Positions 16,138 through 24,517 of a stretch of DNA of 27,467 nucleotides are shown here, piece by piece. The notes beneath the pieces were generated by a model, which was given only the letters and a program-made list of their open reading frames with translations, was not told where the DNA came from and did no database searches. Both the position numbers and the translations under genes were made by a program. This DNA comes from an uncultured Collinsella sp. (GTDB lineage Bacteria > Actinomycetota > Coriobacteriia > Coriobacteriales > Coriobacteriaceae), in contig CAKTWE010000019.1 of NCBI GenBank assembly GCA_934630385.1, positions 1-27,467 on the forward strand, in the 5' to 3' direction. How positions within the stretch are numbered: position 1 is the first letter of the stretch; each line of letters opens with the position of its first letter.

Positions 16138-16410
16138 GCCAAGCCGCGGTTTCTAGCGCAAGGGGGGCGGGGATGTTGCGGCGGCATTTCCGCCCACCCT
16201 GGCTGGGCTGTTGGCTGGGTGACAGCTTTGAGACCACTCGGCGATAAAAAATTCTCTTATGGCGATAAAACTCTTGCAGAGCGGTTAAAGCTCGGCTAGT
16301 ATCCGTTTTAGAGCGCGGAGCCCGATCCAAATTGTGCCTCCTGGAGTGAATTCCGCGCTTTGAATTTCCATACGCCCCTTAAGAGCGAATCACGTATCAA
16401 GGAGTTTGCT
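16138..16410 (+). promoter_or_regulatory. ridA promoter region
   Basis: TTGCAG (16274-16279) and TAGTAT (16297-16302) are separated by exactly 17 bp, a good sigma-70-type promoter. Two copies of GGCGATAAAA lie upstream at 16240-16249 and 16261-16270, 21 bp apart. A GGGCGG/CCGCCC hairpin near 16165-16198 lacks a T-run and may be a weak end for the GH1 transcript. AAGGAGT (16400-16406) fixes the ridA start. Confidence 0.6.
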
Positions 16411-16788
16411 ATGAGCAAAAACGTCGTCTCGTCTGATAACGCACCCGCAGCCATCGGCCCGTATTCCCCCGGTATCCAGACCGGCAACATGGTGTTCCTG
16501 TCCGGCCAGCTGGGTATCGATCCCGCGACCGGCAAGCTGCCCGAGGGTGTCGAGGCTCAGGCCAAGCAGTCCCTCGCTAACGTTGAGGCCCTGCTGACCG
16601 CTGCCGGCGCTACGTTTGCCGACGTCGTCAAAACTACGGTCTACCTGGCCGACATCGCCGACTTCGCTGCCGTGAACGAGATCTACGCCTCCAAGTTCGA
16701 GGCCCCGTTCCCCGCGCGCAGCGCTTTCCAGGTTGCCGCTCTTCCGGCTGGCGGTCTGGTCGAGATCGAGGTCGTCGCCGCTCTCTAA
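16411..16788 (+). CDS. ridA: RidA family enamine/imine deaminase
   Basis: RidA hydrolyses reactive enamine/imine intermediates such as 2-aminoacrylate. The 125-aa product shows the family patterns [20 protein letters not shown] (N-terminal), [21 protein letters not shown], and the C-terminal signature [20 protein letters not shown]. This includes the Arg that binds the substrate carboxylate (PARS) and the terminal Glu. ATG 16411 was chosen because AAGGAGT precedes it; an upstream in-frame ATG has no site. It is monocistronic, with its own promoter and a strong terminator. It lies beside the purine cluster, but no functional link is proven. Confidence 0.95.
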   Translation: MSKNVVSSDNAPAAIGPYSPGIQTGNMVFLSGQLGIDPATGKLPEGVEAQAKQSLANVEALLTAAGATFADVVKTTVYLADIADFAAVNEIYASKFEAPFPARSAFQVAALPAGGLVEIEVVAAL

Positions 16789-16816
16789 GGCTTTGGCCAC
16801 AACTAAACATGACATG

Positions 16817-16858
16817 CAAAAAGACCCTGCAGCGCGTGCGAGCTGCAGGGTCTTTTGT
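16817..16858. terminator. Bidirectional terminator between ridA and the YheO-type regulator
   Basis: AAAAGACCCTGCAG pairs with CTGCAGGGTCTTTT around a 10-nt loop, perfect over 14 bp. A and T tracts on the two sides allow termination from both strands, serving ridA (+) and the convergent regulator gene (-). Confidence 0.93.
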
Positions 16859-16909
16859 CAAGCGGTGCGGCAAAATGATCCGTTTTCCTCCGTCCCCAAG
16901 GGATCAGGT

Positions 16910-17566
16910 TTAGCCTTCCTTGCGGACTTTTTGCAGGTAGCGGTATACGCTGGGCTCCGAGATGCCCAGCGCGGCGGCAGCGCAGGCCACGGCGCCCTTG
17001 AGCATAAATACACCGTTGCCGTTAAGGTGACGAATAACGTCCACGCGATCGGCCTGCCCAAGCGAGGCGACATCCTGCCCGCGGCTTTCGAGCAACTCGG
17101 CAATGCTGCGGTCGATGAGCTCCTGTGTAGACTCCGAAAGACTTTCGACCTCGATAGACGCGGGCTCCGCCTGCCTTGGCACAGCGTCGAAGCAGGACAT
17201 GAGCTGCTGAGCCATGGCGTTGATGGAGCGTACCGTGGAAAGATCGGTGTTGACGCAGAGCATGCCGACGATCTCGTCATTCTCGCGGATAAAGAACGTC
17301 GCGGACTCTAGCGTCTTGCCGCCGGCGCCGCGCCCCTCGTAGCCCGTAATAAACGGCAGGTCGCGATACTTGGGGTCGTGCATGATCTTGAGCGCCAGAT
17401 CGGTGGCGGGACCGCCGACCTTGCGGCCGCTTACGATGCCGTTGCGAATATCGACGATGGCGTGGTCGGGATCCGAGAAATCGTGCAGCACGATCTCGCT
17501 GTTCTTACCGAGTATCTGCTCCAAGAAATCGACCATCGGCAAAAAGCGGCGTACGGTCTCGTTCAC
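16910..17566 (-). CDS. YheO-type PAS/HTH transcriptional regulator
   Basis: The 218-aa protein has an N-terminal YheO-like PAS domain (FLEQILGKNSEIVLHDFSD, residues about 11-29, then GYEGRGAGGKTLESATFFI). Its C-terminal HTH is AAAALGISEPSVYRYLQKV. Characterised relatives (DauR) control amino-acid catabolic genes. I chose the GTG at 17564-17566 because AAAGGAGTT lies 5-6 bp upstream on that strand. A longer start would add 47 unconserved residues. It is divergent from the purine permease operon, so it probably regulates it; the ligand is unknown. Confidence 0.88.
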   Translation of the reverse strand: MNETVRRFLPMVDFLEQILGKNSEIVLHDFSDPDHAIVDIRNGIVSGRKVGGPATDLALKIMHDPKYRDLPFITGYEGRGAGGKTLESATFFIRENDEIVGMLCVNTDLSTVRSINAMAQQLMSCFDAVPRQAEPASIEVESLSESTQELIDRSIAELLESRGQDVASLGQADRVDVIRHLNGNGVFMLKGAVACAAAALGISEPSVYRYLQKVRKEG

Positions 17567-17802
17567 GGGCAACTCCTTTGGGTGAAATCGGAAATGTTCA
17601 TAACAATTTTTTCTCATGGTAACACGCTGCTTATCATCTCGTATATCCGCAGGTACATTGCGTAATGCAGACGAACGGTATGATTTTGGCGGTAAACGGT
17701 CGACCAAAAGAAAAGTAAGATGTTATTTAGACCAGACACATTCTTGACCTGCGGAAACGAGTTATTTCAGCTGAAGAATAGTCTGATAACAAAAAATTAT
17801 TA

Positions 17803-17831
17803 TTGAGAATGAGAATCATCTTTAATACGAT
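17803..17831 (+). promoter_or_regulatory. Promoter of the purine operon
   Basis: TTGAGA (17803-17808) and TACGAT (17826-17831) are spaced by 17 bp, about 85 bp upstream of the permease ATG. It is the best sigma-70-type match in this gap. Confidence 0.6.
17805..17823 (+). promoter_or_regulatory. Fur-box-like site overlapping the -35
   Basis: GAGAATGAGAATCATCTTT matches the classical 19-bp Fur consensus (GATAATGATAATCATTATC) at 14 of 19 positions by hand count, with symmetrical ATGA and TCAT halves. It overlaps the -35 and spacer of the purine operon promoter, where binding would block polymerase. The operon encodes three iron-sulfur proteins, so iron control is plausible but inferred. Confidence 0.45.
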
Positions 17832-17918
17832 ATGCAACGAAGGCACAACCTCAACCCCGCACTGCGTCACAATAGAGCGTTAGATGCGAAAACAACTACT
17901 TCGAGGATTGGTGGTCAA

Positions 17919-19313
17919 ATGACCCAGGAGACGGTTACGAACGGCACTGAAGCCCTGTTCACTCGTGAAGGCATGCCTCCCGTTAAGGAAATGATCCCGT
18001 GTGCCCTTCAGCACGTACTGGCTTCGTTTGCCGGTATCATCACCCCGGCTGTCATCATGGCCGGCGTCTACGGCTTTAATAGCCAGCAGAGCACCGACAT
18101 CATTCAGGTTGCGCTCATTCTTTCGGCGATCGACACGGCCCTTCAGGCCTTCGCTCCCTTCCGTCGCATCGGCGGCGGCCTGCCCATCGTCATGGGCGTT
18201 TCGTTCGCGTTCCTGCCGGCCCTGCAGGCCATGGGTGCCTCGGGCTTTAGCTTTGGTGCACTGCTGGGCGGTGAGATCGTCGGCGGCGCCGTCGCGGTCC
18301 TCTTTGGTCTGGCCTACAGCAAGATTAAGTGGCTGTTCCCGCCCGTCGTGACTGGTACGGTCATCTTCTCCATTGGCGTTTCGCTGTATCCCACGGCCGT
18401 CAAGTATATGGCCGGCGGCATGGGCACGCCGCTGTGGGGCACCCCGCAGGCCTGGTGCGTCGCCCTTATCACCTTCGCCGTGGTCTTTGCGCTCGCCAAC
18501 TTTGGCAAGGGCACGCTCAAGCTGGGCTCCGTGTTCTTTGGCATGATCGTTGGCATGATCGTCTCCATCCCCTTCGGCATGATCGACTTCTCCAGCGTCG
18601 CCACCGCTCAGGTCTTCGCCCTTCCCAAGCTCATGCCCTACGCGCTCGAGTTTGATCCCGAGGTCTGCATTACCCTCGCCGTCGTGTTCCCCATGGTTGC
18701 CATCCAGGTTATCGGTGACGTCTCCGCCGCCTGCCTGGGCTCCATCGACCGTATGCCCACCGAGCGCGAGCTCTCCGGCGCTATCGTGTCCCAGGGCCTC
18801 ACTTCTATGGTCGGCGGCCTGCTGGGCGGTCTTCCCACCAGCGCCCTTGGCCAGAACGTGGGCATCATCTGCTCCAACAAGGTCGTCAACAAGTGGGTCT
18901 TTGTGATCATTGCGGCCGTCTTTGCCATCGCCGGTCTGTTCCCGCAGCTCTCTGCCGTCCTTTCCGCTATCCCGCAGCCCGTCATCGGCGGTGCTACCGT
19001 GGGCGTGTTTGGCACCATCACCATGAACGGCGTGCGCATGTTCACCCGCGAGGGCCTCACGCAGCGCACTACCACCATCGTCGGCACCTCCGTCGTCTTT
19101 GGCCTGGGTATCTGGATGGCCAGCGGTTGCCTTGCCGGCGAGGGTATGCCCGCCTGGGTGTCCGCCGTCATCGGCTCCAATGCCGTAACCCCCACCGCCA
19201 TCATGGCCATTGTCCTTAACCTGATCCTTCCGCAGACGCCGGTCGTGGCTCAGCACATCGATGCTGCCAAGGACGCTGCCGTGGATCTGGTCTTGCCCGA
19301 GAGCAAGAAGTAA
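17919..19313 (+). CDS. NCS2 family purine (xanthine/urate-type) permease
   Basis: NCS2 permeases import nucleobases with protons or sodium. The 464-aa protein has about 14 hydrophobic segments, the entry motif QHVLASFAGIITPAVIMAG (31-49), and the substrate-site motif GQNVGI (Q312-N313) typical of purine members. Where relatives usually have a Glu in E-x-x-GD of TM8, this protein reads IQVIGD (Q263). ATG 17919 has AGGATTGGTGG upstream; an earlier in-frame start would add 29 polar residues. The neighbours ssnA, ygfK and xdhD point to xanthine, urate or a related purine as substrate. Confidence 0.92.
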   Translation: MTQETVTNGTEALFTREGMPPVKEMIPCALQHVLASFAGIITPAVIMAGVYGFNSQQSTDIIQVALILSAIDTALQAFAPFRRIGGGLPIVMGVSFAFLPALQAMGASGFSFGALLGGEIVGGAVAVLFGLAYSKIKWLFPPVVTGTVIFSIGVSLYPTAVKYMAGGMGTPLWGTPQAWCVALITFAVVFALANFGKGTLKLGSVFFGMIVGMIVSIPFGMIDFSSVATAQVFALPKLMPYALEFDPEVCITLAVVFPMVAIQVIGDVSAACLGSIDRMPTERELSGAIVSQGLTSMVGGLLGGLPTSALGQNVGIICSNKVVNKWVFVIIAAVFAIAGLFPQLSAVLSAIPQPVIGGATVGVFGTITMNGVRMFTREGLTQRTTTIVGTSVVFGLGIWMASGCLAGEGMPAWVSAVIGSNAVTPTAIMAIVLNLILPQTPVVAQHIDAAKDAAVDLVLPESKK

Positions 19314-19509
19314 CCAATTCGGTGCTATTCGTCGGCGGACGCATCGCCTCGTCCGCCGACGTCATGCGGCGATAAGCCGCACTTCAAAGGGCTTGCCCCT
19401 TTGGTGAAGCGTTGACGGGAGAGGGCCCGTTTCCGGTGTAGGCCGGCGCTTCGCACTTCCGCTATGTCAGAGGTGTCAAACCCCGCCTCTGATGTTGAAG
19501 GGAGCATTC
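19314..19509 (+). other. Chain of five hairpins between the permease and ssnA
   Basis: Reading downstream: GTCGGCGGAC/GTCCGCCGAC (19331-19360, perfect 10 bp); TGCGGC/GCCGCA (19365-19381); AAAGGG/CCCTTT with outer CTTC/GAAG (19382-19409); ACGGG/CCCGT (19415-19430); TCAGAGG/CCTCTGA (19467-19492). The last ends just before the ssnA ribosome binding site. None has a T-run. It matches no riboswitch I recognise. It may be an mRNA stabiliser, processing site or regulatory leader. Confidence 0.6.
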
Positions 19510-20865
19510 ATGCTTCTGGTCGCTAACGGTTCCGTCTTTACCCGCAATTCTCAGACCCCGTTCATTCCCAACGGTGCGGTCGCCATTGACGGAGATACGA
19601 TCGCCGAAGTAGGCCCCGAGCGCGAGCTCAAGGCCAAGTACCCGGATGCCGAGTACGTCGACGCCCAGGGTAACCTCATCATGCCCGGACTCATCAACTG
19701 CCACACCCACATCTACTCGGGTCTGGCCCGCGGCCTTGCCATTAAGGGCTGCAACCCCACCAATTTCCTGGAGAATCTTGAGCAGCAGTGGTGGAAGATC
19801 GATGACAACCTGACGCTCGACGGCACCAAGGCAAGCGCCTATGCCACGATTCTGGACTCCATCCGCGATGGCGTCACCACGATCTTCGATCACCACGCGA
19901 GCTTCTGCGAGATCCCGGGCAGCCTCTTTACCATTAAGGACGCCGCGCAGGAGCTGGGCATGCGTTCGTGCCTGTGCTATGAGGTCTCCGACCGCCGTGG
20001 CCAGGAAAAATGCGACCAGGCCATTGCCGAGAACGCCGAGTTTGCCCAGTGGGCCGCCAAGGAGCGTCGCGATAACGACAACCACATGATTGCCGCCATG
20101 TTTGGCGGCCACGCCACCTTTACGCTGTCGGACGAGACCATGGACAAGATGGCCGAGGCCAACAACGGTCTGACCGGCTTCCACATCCATGTGTGCGAGG
20201 GCATGAATGACGTGTGGGATTCCCGCCTCAACCGCGGCGGCATCAGCCCCGTCGAGCGCCTGCTGCAGCACAATCTGCTGGGTCCCGACACCATGCTCGG
20301 CCACTGCATCCACGTGACGCCCGCCGAGATGGATATCGTCAAGGAGTCCGGTACCTGGCTCGTCAACAACCCCGAATCCAATATGGGCAACGCCGTGGGC
20401 TGCGCCCCCGTGCTCGAGTTCTTCCGCCGCGGCATCCCCGTGTGCATGGGCACCGACGCCTACACCCACGATATGCTCGAGAGCCTCAAGGTCTTCCTGA
20501 TCATTCAGCGCCACAACGCCGCCATGCCCAACGTGGGCTGGTGCGAGGCCATGACCATGCTCTTTGAGAACAACGCCAAGATGGCGAGCAAGTACTTCGA
20601 TCGCAAGCTCGGTGTGCTCGAGGCCGGCGCTGCCGCCGACGTCATCGTTATGGACTACAAGCCCTTTACGCCACTGAGCGAGGAGAACATCGACGGCCAC
20701 ATGCTCTTTGGCATGATGGGCAAAAACTGCCGCACCACCATCATCAACGGCCGCGTTCTGTACAAGGATCGCGAGTTCGTTGGCATTGATGAGGACAAGA
20801 TCAACGCGTGGACCATGGCTGAGTCCAAGAAGCTCTGGAGCACGCTCAACGATTGCGTGTACTAA
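19510..20865 (+). CDS. ssnA: SsnA-type amidohydrolase
   Basis: SsnA is an amidohydrolase-superfamily protein (guanine deaminase/chlorohydrolase-like) found with selenium-family molybdenum hydroxylases; its precise reaction is not settled. The 451-aa protein has the metal ligands in NCHTHIYSG (H65, H67), GFHIHVCEG (H227), GHCIHV (H265/H268) and GTDAYTHD (D316), so the deaminase site looks intact. ATG 19510 was chosen for GAAGGGAG upstream; an in-frame TTG at 19492 lies in the last hairpin. It is followed by ygfK after a hairpin-rich 150-bp gap. It may deaminate or open a purine ring. Confidence 0.92.
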   Translation: MLLVANGSVFTRNSQTPFIPNGAVAIDGDTIAEVGPERELKAKYPDAEYVDAQGNLIMPGLINCHTHIYSGLARGLAIKGCNPTNFLENLEQQWWKIDDNLTLDGTKASAYATILDSIRDGVTTIFDHHASFCEIPGSLFTIKDAAQELGMRSCLCYEVSDRRGQEKCDQAIAENAEFAQWAAKERRDNDNHMIAAMFGGHATFTLSDETMDKMAEANNGLTGFHIHVCEGMNDVWDSRLNRGGISPVERLLQHNLLGPDTMLGHCIHVTPAEMDIVKESGTWLVNNPESNMGNAVGCAPVLEFFRRGIPVCMGTDAYTHDMLESLKVFLIIQRHNAAMPNVGWCEAMTMLFENNAKMASKYFDRKLGVLEAGAAADVIVMDYKPFTPLSEENIDGHMLFGMMGKNCRTTIINGRVLYKDREFVGIDEDKINAWTMAESKKLWSTLNDCVY

Positions 20866-21015
20866 TTCCAATTGGAGATTCGCGCGCGTCGGATGTTTCG
20901 CCGCATCCGGCGCGCGCATAGGCGGCCTCCGCGGGGTCGCCGGCGCTGTGCTAGCGCTACACCGTATTTGCGCCCGCCGCGCGGTCTCGCCGGGCGTTAC
21001 AGAGAGGAGCTCACT
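20866..21015 (+). other. Hairpin-rich gap between ssnA and ygfK
   Basis: The arms at 20882-20895 and 20904-20917 form a 14-bp GCGCGC-rich stem (one G-T pair, 8-nt loop). CGCCCG (20971-20976) pairs with CGGGCG (20991-20996). No T-run follows either. GAGAGGAG (21002-21009) is the ygfK ribosome binding site. An upstream in-frame start at 20872 would encode an Arg-rich leader through the hairpins and was rejected. Confidence 0.55.
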
Positions 21016-24015
21016 ATGAGCGACATCATGAGGCCGATCCCGTTTTCGCAGCTGATGAACTGGATCATCGAGGAGCACAAGACCCAGGACGCCATCTTTG
21101 GCGTGCGCAAGATGGTCACGACCAACCAGGAGGGTGCGCTTCCCATTTTTGACGAGCGCATCGAGACTCCGTTTGGCCCGGCCGCCGGCCCCAATACGCA
21201 GCTTGCCCAGAACATCGTGGCATCCTACGTGGCTGGTTCCCGCTTCTTTGAGCTCAAGACCGTCCAGGTTATGGACGGCGAGGAGCTCTCCAAGTGTGTG
21301 AACAAACCCTGCATCGTGGCGCAGGACGAGTGCTACAACTGCGAGTGGTCGACCGAGCTCGAGGTTCCGCAGGCCTTTGCCGAGTACGTGAAGGCATGGT
21401 TCGCCTGCCACCTGATCGCCCGTGAGTACGGCCTGGGCAGCCCGGACGGTTTTGTCTTTAACATGTCGGTGGGCTATGACCTCGAGGGCATCAAGAGCCC
21501 CAAGGTCGACGCCTACATCGAGGGCATGAAGGACGCCAGCGGCTCCGACGTCTGGAACGAGTGCCGCACGTGGGCGCTCGCTAACCTGGACAAGTTTGAG
21601 CATGTCGATGCCGCGTTTGTCGAGTCCATCCCGGCGCGCGTCTCCAACTCCATCACCGAGTCCACGCTGCATGGCTGCCCGCCGGCCGAGATCGAGCGCA
21701 TCGCGACCTACCTCATCACCGAGAAGGGCCTCAACACCTACATCAAGTGCAACCCCACGCTGCTGGGCTATGGGTTTGCCCGTCAGCGCCTGAACGAGCT
21801 GGGCTTTGACTACATCGTCTTCGATGACACGCACTTCCGCGAGGACCTGCAGTGGGTCGACGCCGTGCCCATGTTCGAGCGCCTGATTGCCCTGTGCGCC
21901 GAGCGCGGCCTGGAGTTTGGCGTCAAACTGACCAACACGTTCCCCGTCGACGTGACGAGGAACGAGCTGCCCTCCACCGAGATGTACATGTCGGGCCGTT
22001 CGCTGTTCTCGCTGACCATCGAGGCCGCCCGCCGCATTACCGAGCAGTTCGATGGCAAGCTGCGCATCAGCTATTCCGGCGGTGCCACGGTCTACAACAT
22101 CCGCGCCCTGTACGATGCCGGCATTTGGCCCGTTACTCTGGCGACCGACGTGCTCAAGCCCGGTGGCTACGAGCGCTTTAGTCAGATGGCCGGCGAGTTC
22201 ACCGATCTGGACGGCAAGCCGTTCGCGGGCGTCTCGCTCGAGGCCGTGACCGCGATCCAGACCGACTCGCTCACCAACCCGCTCTACAAGAAGCCGCTGC
22301 GCCCGCTGCCCGACCGCAAGGTCGCCGGCAAGAGCCCGCTTTCCGACTGCTTTACCACGCCGTGCCGCACGAGCTGCCCCATCCAGCAGGATATCCCCGC
22401 CTATCTGGCGGCTGTTGACGAGGGCCGCTACGAGGATGCACTCAACATCATCATCGAGCGCAACGCCCTGCCGTTCATTACCGGTACCATCTGCCCGCAT
22501 CCCTGCGGCCGTGCCTGCGAGCGTGCATTCTACGAGCCCGAGGGCGCCCAGATTCGCGCTAGCAAGCTCAAGGCCGCCCGCGAGGCCATGACCGCCGTGC
22601 TGCCCAAGCTGCGCGCCCAGGCCATCGCCAACGACGGCGAGCGCAACGTTGCCGTTATCGGCGGCGGCCCGGCCGGCCTGGCGACTGCGTTCTTCCTGAC
22701 GCGTGCCGGCGTGCCCGTCACCATCTTTGAGGCCCGCGATTCGCTCGGTGGCGTGGTCCGTCACGTGATTCCCGAGTTCCGCATCGCGAGCGACGATATC
22801 TCCCACGATGCAGAGCTCTGCCTGGCCTTTGGTGCCAAGGTGCAGCTCAACGCCCGCGTGGAGTCCATCGACGAGCTCAGGGCCCAGGGCTTTACCGACG
22901 TGGTCGTGGCCACCGGTGCCTGGATGCCCGGCTCTGCGGGCTTGGGCGAGGGCGCCGAGCTCGACGTGCTGGAGTTCCTCGAGGCCGCCAAGAAGGGCGA
23001 GAAACTCGAGCTGGGCGAGGACGTCGTGGTCGTCGGCGCCGGCAACACCGCCATGGACGCCGCCCGCGTGGCCAAGCGCCTGGCTGGCGTGAAGAACGTG
23101 CGCCTGGTGTATCGCCGCACCAAGAAGCAAATGCCCGCCGACGAGGAGGAACTCGATCTTGCTCTTGCCGACGGCGTTGAGTTCTGCGAGCTGCTGGCAC
23201 CCAAGGCGCTCAACGGCGCCGTGCTGACCTGCGACGTCATGGAGCTTGGCGAGCCGGATGCAAGCGGCCGTCGCAGCCCCGTCGCCACGGGCGAGACCGT
23301 CGAGCTTTCCGCCACCACGGTGATCTGCGCCGTGGGCGAGGGCATCGATGCCAGCCTGTACGACGCCGCGGGCGTCGAGCACGACCGTCGCGGCCGCCTT
23401 GCCGCCACCTCCACCGGCGTCGAGGGCGTTTGGGCTGCAGGTGACTGCCGTCGCGGTCCGGCCACCGTGGTCGAGGCTATTGCCGATGCCGCCGAGGTCG
23501 CCCGTGCCATCGCCGGCGTGGACTTTAACAAGTACGCCGACTGCAACGAGCAGGCCGGTCGCGAGGACACCTGCTATGAGCGCAAGGGGTCGCTGTGCCG
23601 CGACAAGCGCAGCTGCACCAAGACCCGCTGCCTGGGCTGCGGCTCGGTGTGCGAGGTCTGCTGCGACGTGTGCCCCAACCGCGCCAACGTTGCCATTAAG
23701 GTGCCGGGTCTAGCCAAGCATCAGGTCGTCCATGTCGACGGCATGTGCAACGAGTGCGGCAACTGCGCCGTGTTCTGCCCCTACCAGGAGGGTCGTCCCT
23801 ACAAGGACAAGCTCACCCTGTTCTGGAGCGATCAGGACATGGAGAACTCCGAGAACGAGGGCTTCCTGGCCGTGGACGAGGACCACTTTAAGGTTCGCGT
23901 CGCCGGCACGGTTCGCACCGTCTCGGTCGATGCCGTCAACACCGGTCTGCCCGAGGCCGTCCGCCTGACCATCAAGGCCGTGCGCGACAGCTATTCGTAC
24001 CTTCTTAAGAAATAG
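21016..24015 (+). CDS. ygfK: YgfK-type flavo-iron-sulfur oxidoreductase
   Basis: YgfK is annotated as a putative selenate reductase subunit, but it is built like a GltD/dihydropyrimidine dehydrogenase electron-transfer protein. The 999-aa protein has an N-terminal DHODH-like barrel (about 1-420, including NSITESTLHGCPPAEIERIA). A GltD-type Fe-S region follows (C445, C450, C454; C493, C497, C501), then an FAD motif VIGGGPAGLATAFFL (547-561), an NAD(P) motif VVVGAGNTAMD (671-681) and the FAD-closing WAAGDC. The C-terminal ferredoxin domain has C872, C875, C879, C882/C883, C886 and C911, C914, C917, C921. It probably links NAD(P)H to XdhD via the adjacent ferredoxin. Confidence 0.93.
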   Translation: MSDIMRPIPFSQLMNWIIEEHKTQDAIFGVRKMVTTNQEGALPIFDERIETPFGPAAGPNTQLAQNIVASYVAGSRFFELKTVQVMDGEELSKCVNKPCIVAQDECYNCEWSTELEVPQAFAEYVKAWFACHLIAREYGLGSPDGFVFNMSVGYDLEGIKSPKVDAYIEGMKDASGSDVWNECRTWALANLDKFEHVDAAFVESIPARVSNSITESTLHGCPPAEIERIATYLITEKGLNTYIKCNPTLLGYGFARQRLNELGFDYIVFDDTHFREDLQWVDAVPMFERLIALCAERGLEFGVKLTNTFPVDVTRNELPSTEMYMSGRSLFSLTIEAARRITEQFDGKLRISYSGGATVYNIRALYDAGIWPVTLATDVLKPGGYERFSQMAGEFTDLDGKPFAGVSLEAVTAIQTDSLTNPLYKKPLRPLPDRKVAGKSPLSDCFTTPCRTSCPIQQDIPAYLAAVDEGRYEDALNIIIERNALPFITGTICPHPCGRACERAFYEPEGAQIRASKLKAAREAMTAVLPKLRAQAIANDGERNVAVIGGGPAGLATAFFLTRAGVPVTIFEARDSLGGVVRHVIPEFRIASDDISHDAELCLAFGAKVQLNARVESIDELRAQGFTDVVVATGAWMPGSAGLGEGAELDVLEFLEAAKKGEKLELGEDVVVVGAGNTAMDAARVAKRLAGVKNVRLVYRRTKKQMPADEEELDLALADGVEFCELLAPKALNGAVLTCDVMELGEPDASGRRSPVATGETVELSATTVICAVGEGIDASLYDAAGVEHDRRGRLAATSTGVEGVWAAGDCRRGPATVVEAIADAAEVARAIAGVDFNKYADCNEQAGREDTCYERKGSLCRDKRSCTKTRCLGCGSVCEVCCDVCPNRANVAIKVPGLAKHQVVHVDGMCNECGNCAVFCPYQEGRPYKDKLTLFWSDQDMENSENEGFLAVDEDHFKVRVAGTVRTVSVDAVNTGLPEAVRLTIKAVRDSYSYLLKK

Positions 24016-24026
24016 GCGAGTCTCTT

Positions 24027-24506
24027 ATGGCCAAATCCATTCAACATAACGTGGCCTACGTTGCCTGCGGAAGCGGTTGCGCCTCCGCAGGCGGCGACGC
24101 CCGCTGCAGCGAAGGCTGCATTGGCTGTGGCGCCTGCGTCACAGCCTGCCCCCACGGCGCCATTGCGCTGGTCGATGGCATCGCCCGCGTTGATCGCTCC
24201 AAGTGCACGGGCTGTGGCCTGTGCGGCATGGCGTGCCCGCAGCGCGTGATTGCCTTCGTTCCCGGCTACCAGAACATTCTGGTGCGCTGCAACAACACCG
24301 ATAAGGGCGCCATTGCGCGCAAGATCTGCGACACGAGCTGCATCGGTTGCGGCATGTGCGCCAAAAAGTGCCCTGCCGGCGCTATCCGCATCGAGGACAA
24401 CTGCGCCCATATCGACGGCGCGGACTGCCTGTCGTGCGGTATGTGCGCCGTCGTCTGCCCGCATGGCGCCATCCACGACCGCACCGGCATCGCCGCCGGC
24501 GTGTAG
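24027..24506 (+). CDS. RnfB-like four-cluster ferredoxin
   Basis: The 159-aa protein carries four CxxCxxCxxxC motifs: C31/34/37/41, C60/63/66/70, C105/108/111/115 and C134/137/140/144. Each is followed by P and should bind a [4Fe-4S] cluster. Six further cysteines (14, 18, 27, 88, 101, 126) are present. The segment CNNTDKGAIARKICDTSCIG resembles the RnfB C-terminal region, but there is no membrane anchor. It sits between ygfK and xdhD, spaced 11 bp on each side, and is best read as their electron carrier. The ribosome binding site is weak (AGGCGAG). Confidence 0.9.
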   Translation: MAKSIQHNVAYVACGSGCASAGGDARCSEGCIGCGACVTACPHGAIALVDGIARVDRSKCTGCGLCGMACPQRVIAFVPGYQNILVRCNNTDKGAIARKICDTSCIGCGMCAKKCPAGAIRIEDNCAHIDGADCLSCGMCAVVCPHGAIHDRTGIAAGV

Positions 24507-24517
24507 AGGGGATCACC

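Larger units (their letters stand above)
17567..17918. promoter_or_regulatory. Divergent control region of the regulator and purine operon
   Basis: No gene is seen in this 352-bp AT-rich region. It holds the purine operon promoter and Fur-like box (listed separately) and the perfect palindrome TTCAGCTGAA (17766-17775), about 28 bp upstream of the -35. GTTATTT is repeated at about 17718 and 17761. The palindrome is a candidate site for the divergent YheO-type regulator. Confidence 0.5.

Noticed and set aside
17880..19256. 458-codon open frame on the - strand opposite the permease
   Set aside because: Very His/Asp/Gly-rich and lacking any motif; the + strand permease has clear NCS2 signatures.
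19314..19509. Moco or purine riboswitch
   Set aside because: The stems are real, but I could not match the conserved core of any riboswitch class I know, so it is listed only as a structured region.
19462..23382. 1306-codon open frame on the - strand opposite ssnA and ygfK
   Set aside because: It is the antisense of two well-recognised proteins. Composition is Gly/Ala/Leu/His-rich with no family resemblance, typical of a high-GC shadow frame.
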